The notes under the pieces: model-generated | Seen by the model: only the letters and a program-made list of their open reading frames with translations | What the model was told of the DNA's origin: nothing | Database searches by the model: none | Part shown: one piece after another, positions 63,972 to 64,000 of the stretch | Layout: the number at the start of each line of letters is the position of its first letter | Numbering within the stretch: position 1 is the stretch's first letter | Position numbers and translations under genes: made by a program | Assembly: GCF_001807265.1 (NCBI RefSeq) | Contig: NZ_KV788410.1 | Coordinates: 49,365 to 113,364, forward strand | Direction of reading: 5' to 3' | DNA: 64,000 nucleotides | DNA from: Corynebacterium sp. HMSC05H05 | GTDB lineage: Bacteria; Actinomycetota; Actinomycetes; Mycobacteriales; Mycobacteriaceae

Positions 63972-64000
63972 TGCCGATGGGCCCGCCCTTTTGGGGCGGG
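63972..64000. terminator. Possible hairpin after the cyclase gene, cut by the window edge
   Basis: GGGCCCGCCCTTTTGGGGCGGG at 63979-64000 can pair CCCGCCC with GGGCGGG around TTTTG. The window ends inside or at the stem, so neither a T-tract nor the strand served can be judged. It starts about 18 bp past the cyclase stop codon. Confidence 0.4.

Overview
The window is about 64 kb of GC-rich DNA from a Corynebacterium-like actinobacterium. Evidence for that is the two Ag85-type mycolyltransferase genes, mshA and a mycothiol-dependent formaldehyde dehydrogenase, a fused RmlC-RmlD protein, a three-subunit SdhCAB, SenX3-RegX3, the actinobacterial DUF2505 and DUF2516 families, and a haem cluster beginning with hemA. 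Gene content and order follow the Corynebacterium glutamicum hemL-to-cyaB segment, read here in reverse. I see no phage, IS element, CRISPR array or rRNA; one tRNA-Thr(CGT) is present.

Layout. 1-14.1 kb: haem synthesis, almost all on the minus strand (glutaredoxin-like gene, hemA, hemC, hemD, hemB, two small membrane proteins, a P-type ATPase homologue that has lost its catalytic residues, hemE, hemY, DedA, and after a plus-strand dehydrogenase the start of hemL). 14.1-23.3 kb: housekeeping genes (HAD phosphatase, GNAT, ASCH, ribosomal protein bS22, HTH protein, proC, Ppx, a cysteine-rich orphan, regX3-senX3, gpmA). 23.6-32 kb: tandem secreted serine proteases, mshA, an orphan MinD/EspI-like ATPase, two tandem fadD genes. 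32-38 kb: murB, DUF2505, methyltransferase, LmeA-like protein, DUF2516, DUF445 and small membrane proteins. 38-44.4 kb: sdhCAB, an SRPBCC protein, lpd. 44.5-47.4 kb: two mycolyltransferases flanking a 36-codon gene. 47.4-56.8 kb: two peptidases, then a flippase-like protein, rhamnose synthesis and glycosyltransferases. 56.8-64 kb: MscR with its metallo-hydrolase, SGNH hydrolase, a third fadD, tRNA-Thr, holB, adenylate cyclase.

Together the genes serve respiration (haem, succinate dehydrogenase, Lpd), the mycolate cell envelope (FadDs, mycolyltransferases, rhamnose, MurB, LmeA) and mycothiol. A CRP/GlxR-type site upstream of sdhC and a cyaB-type adenylate cyclase in the same window suggest cAMP control of respiration.

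Two sequence-level patterns stand out. First, about twenty genes have a TANNNT box 7-8 nt (6 nt in one or two cases) before the start codon and no Shine-Dalgarno sequence, which indicates leaderless transcripts. It also decides several starts. Second, six intergenic regions carry perfect or nested inverted repeats (arms 8-23 bp), each built from its own sequence word and none with a terminator T-tract. Together with the degenerate P-type ATPase inside the haem operon and the 36-codon gene between mycolyltransferases, these are the items I would look at first.
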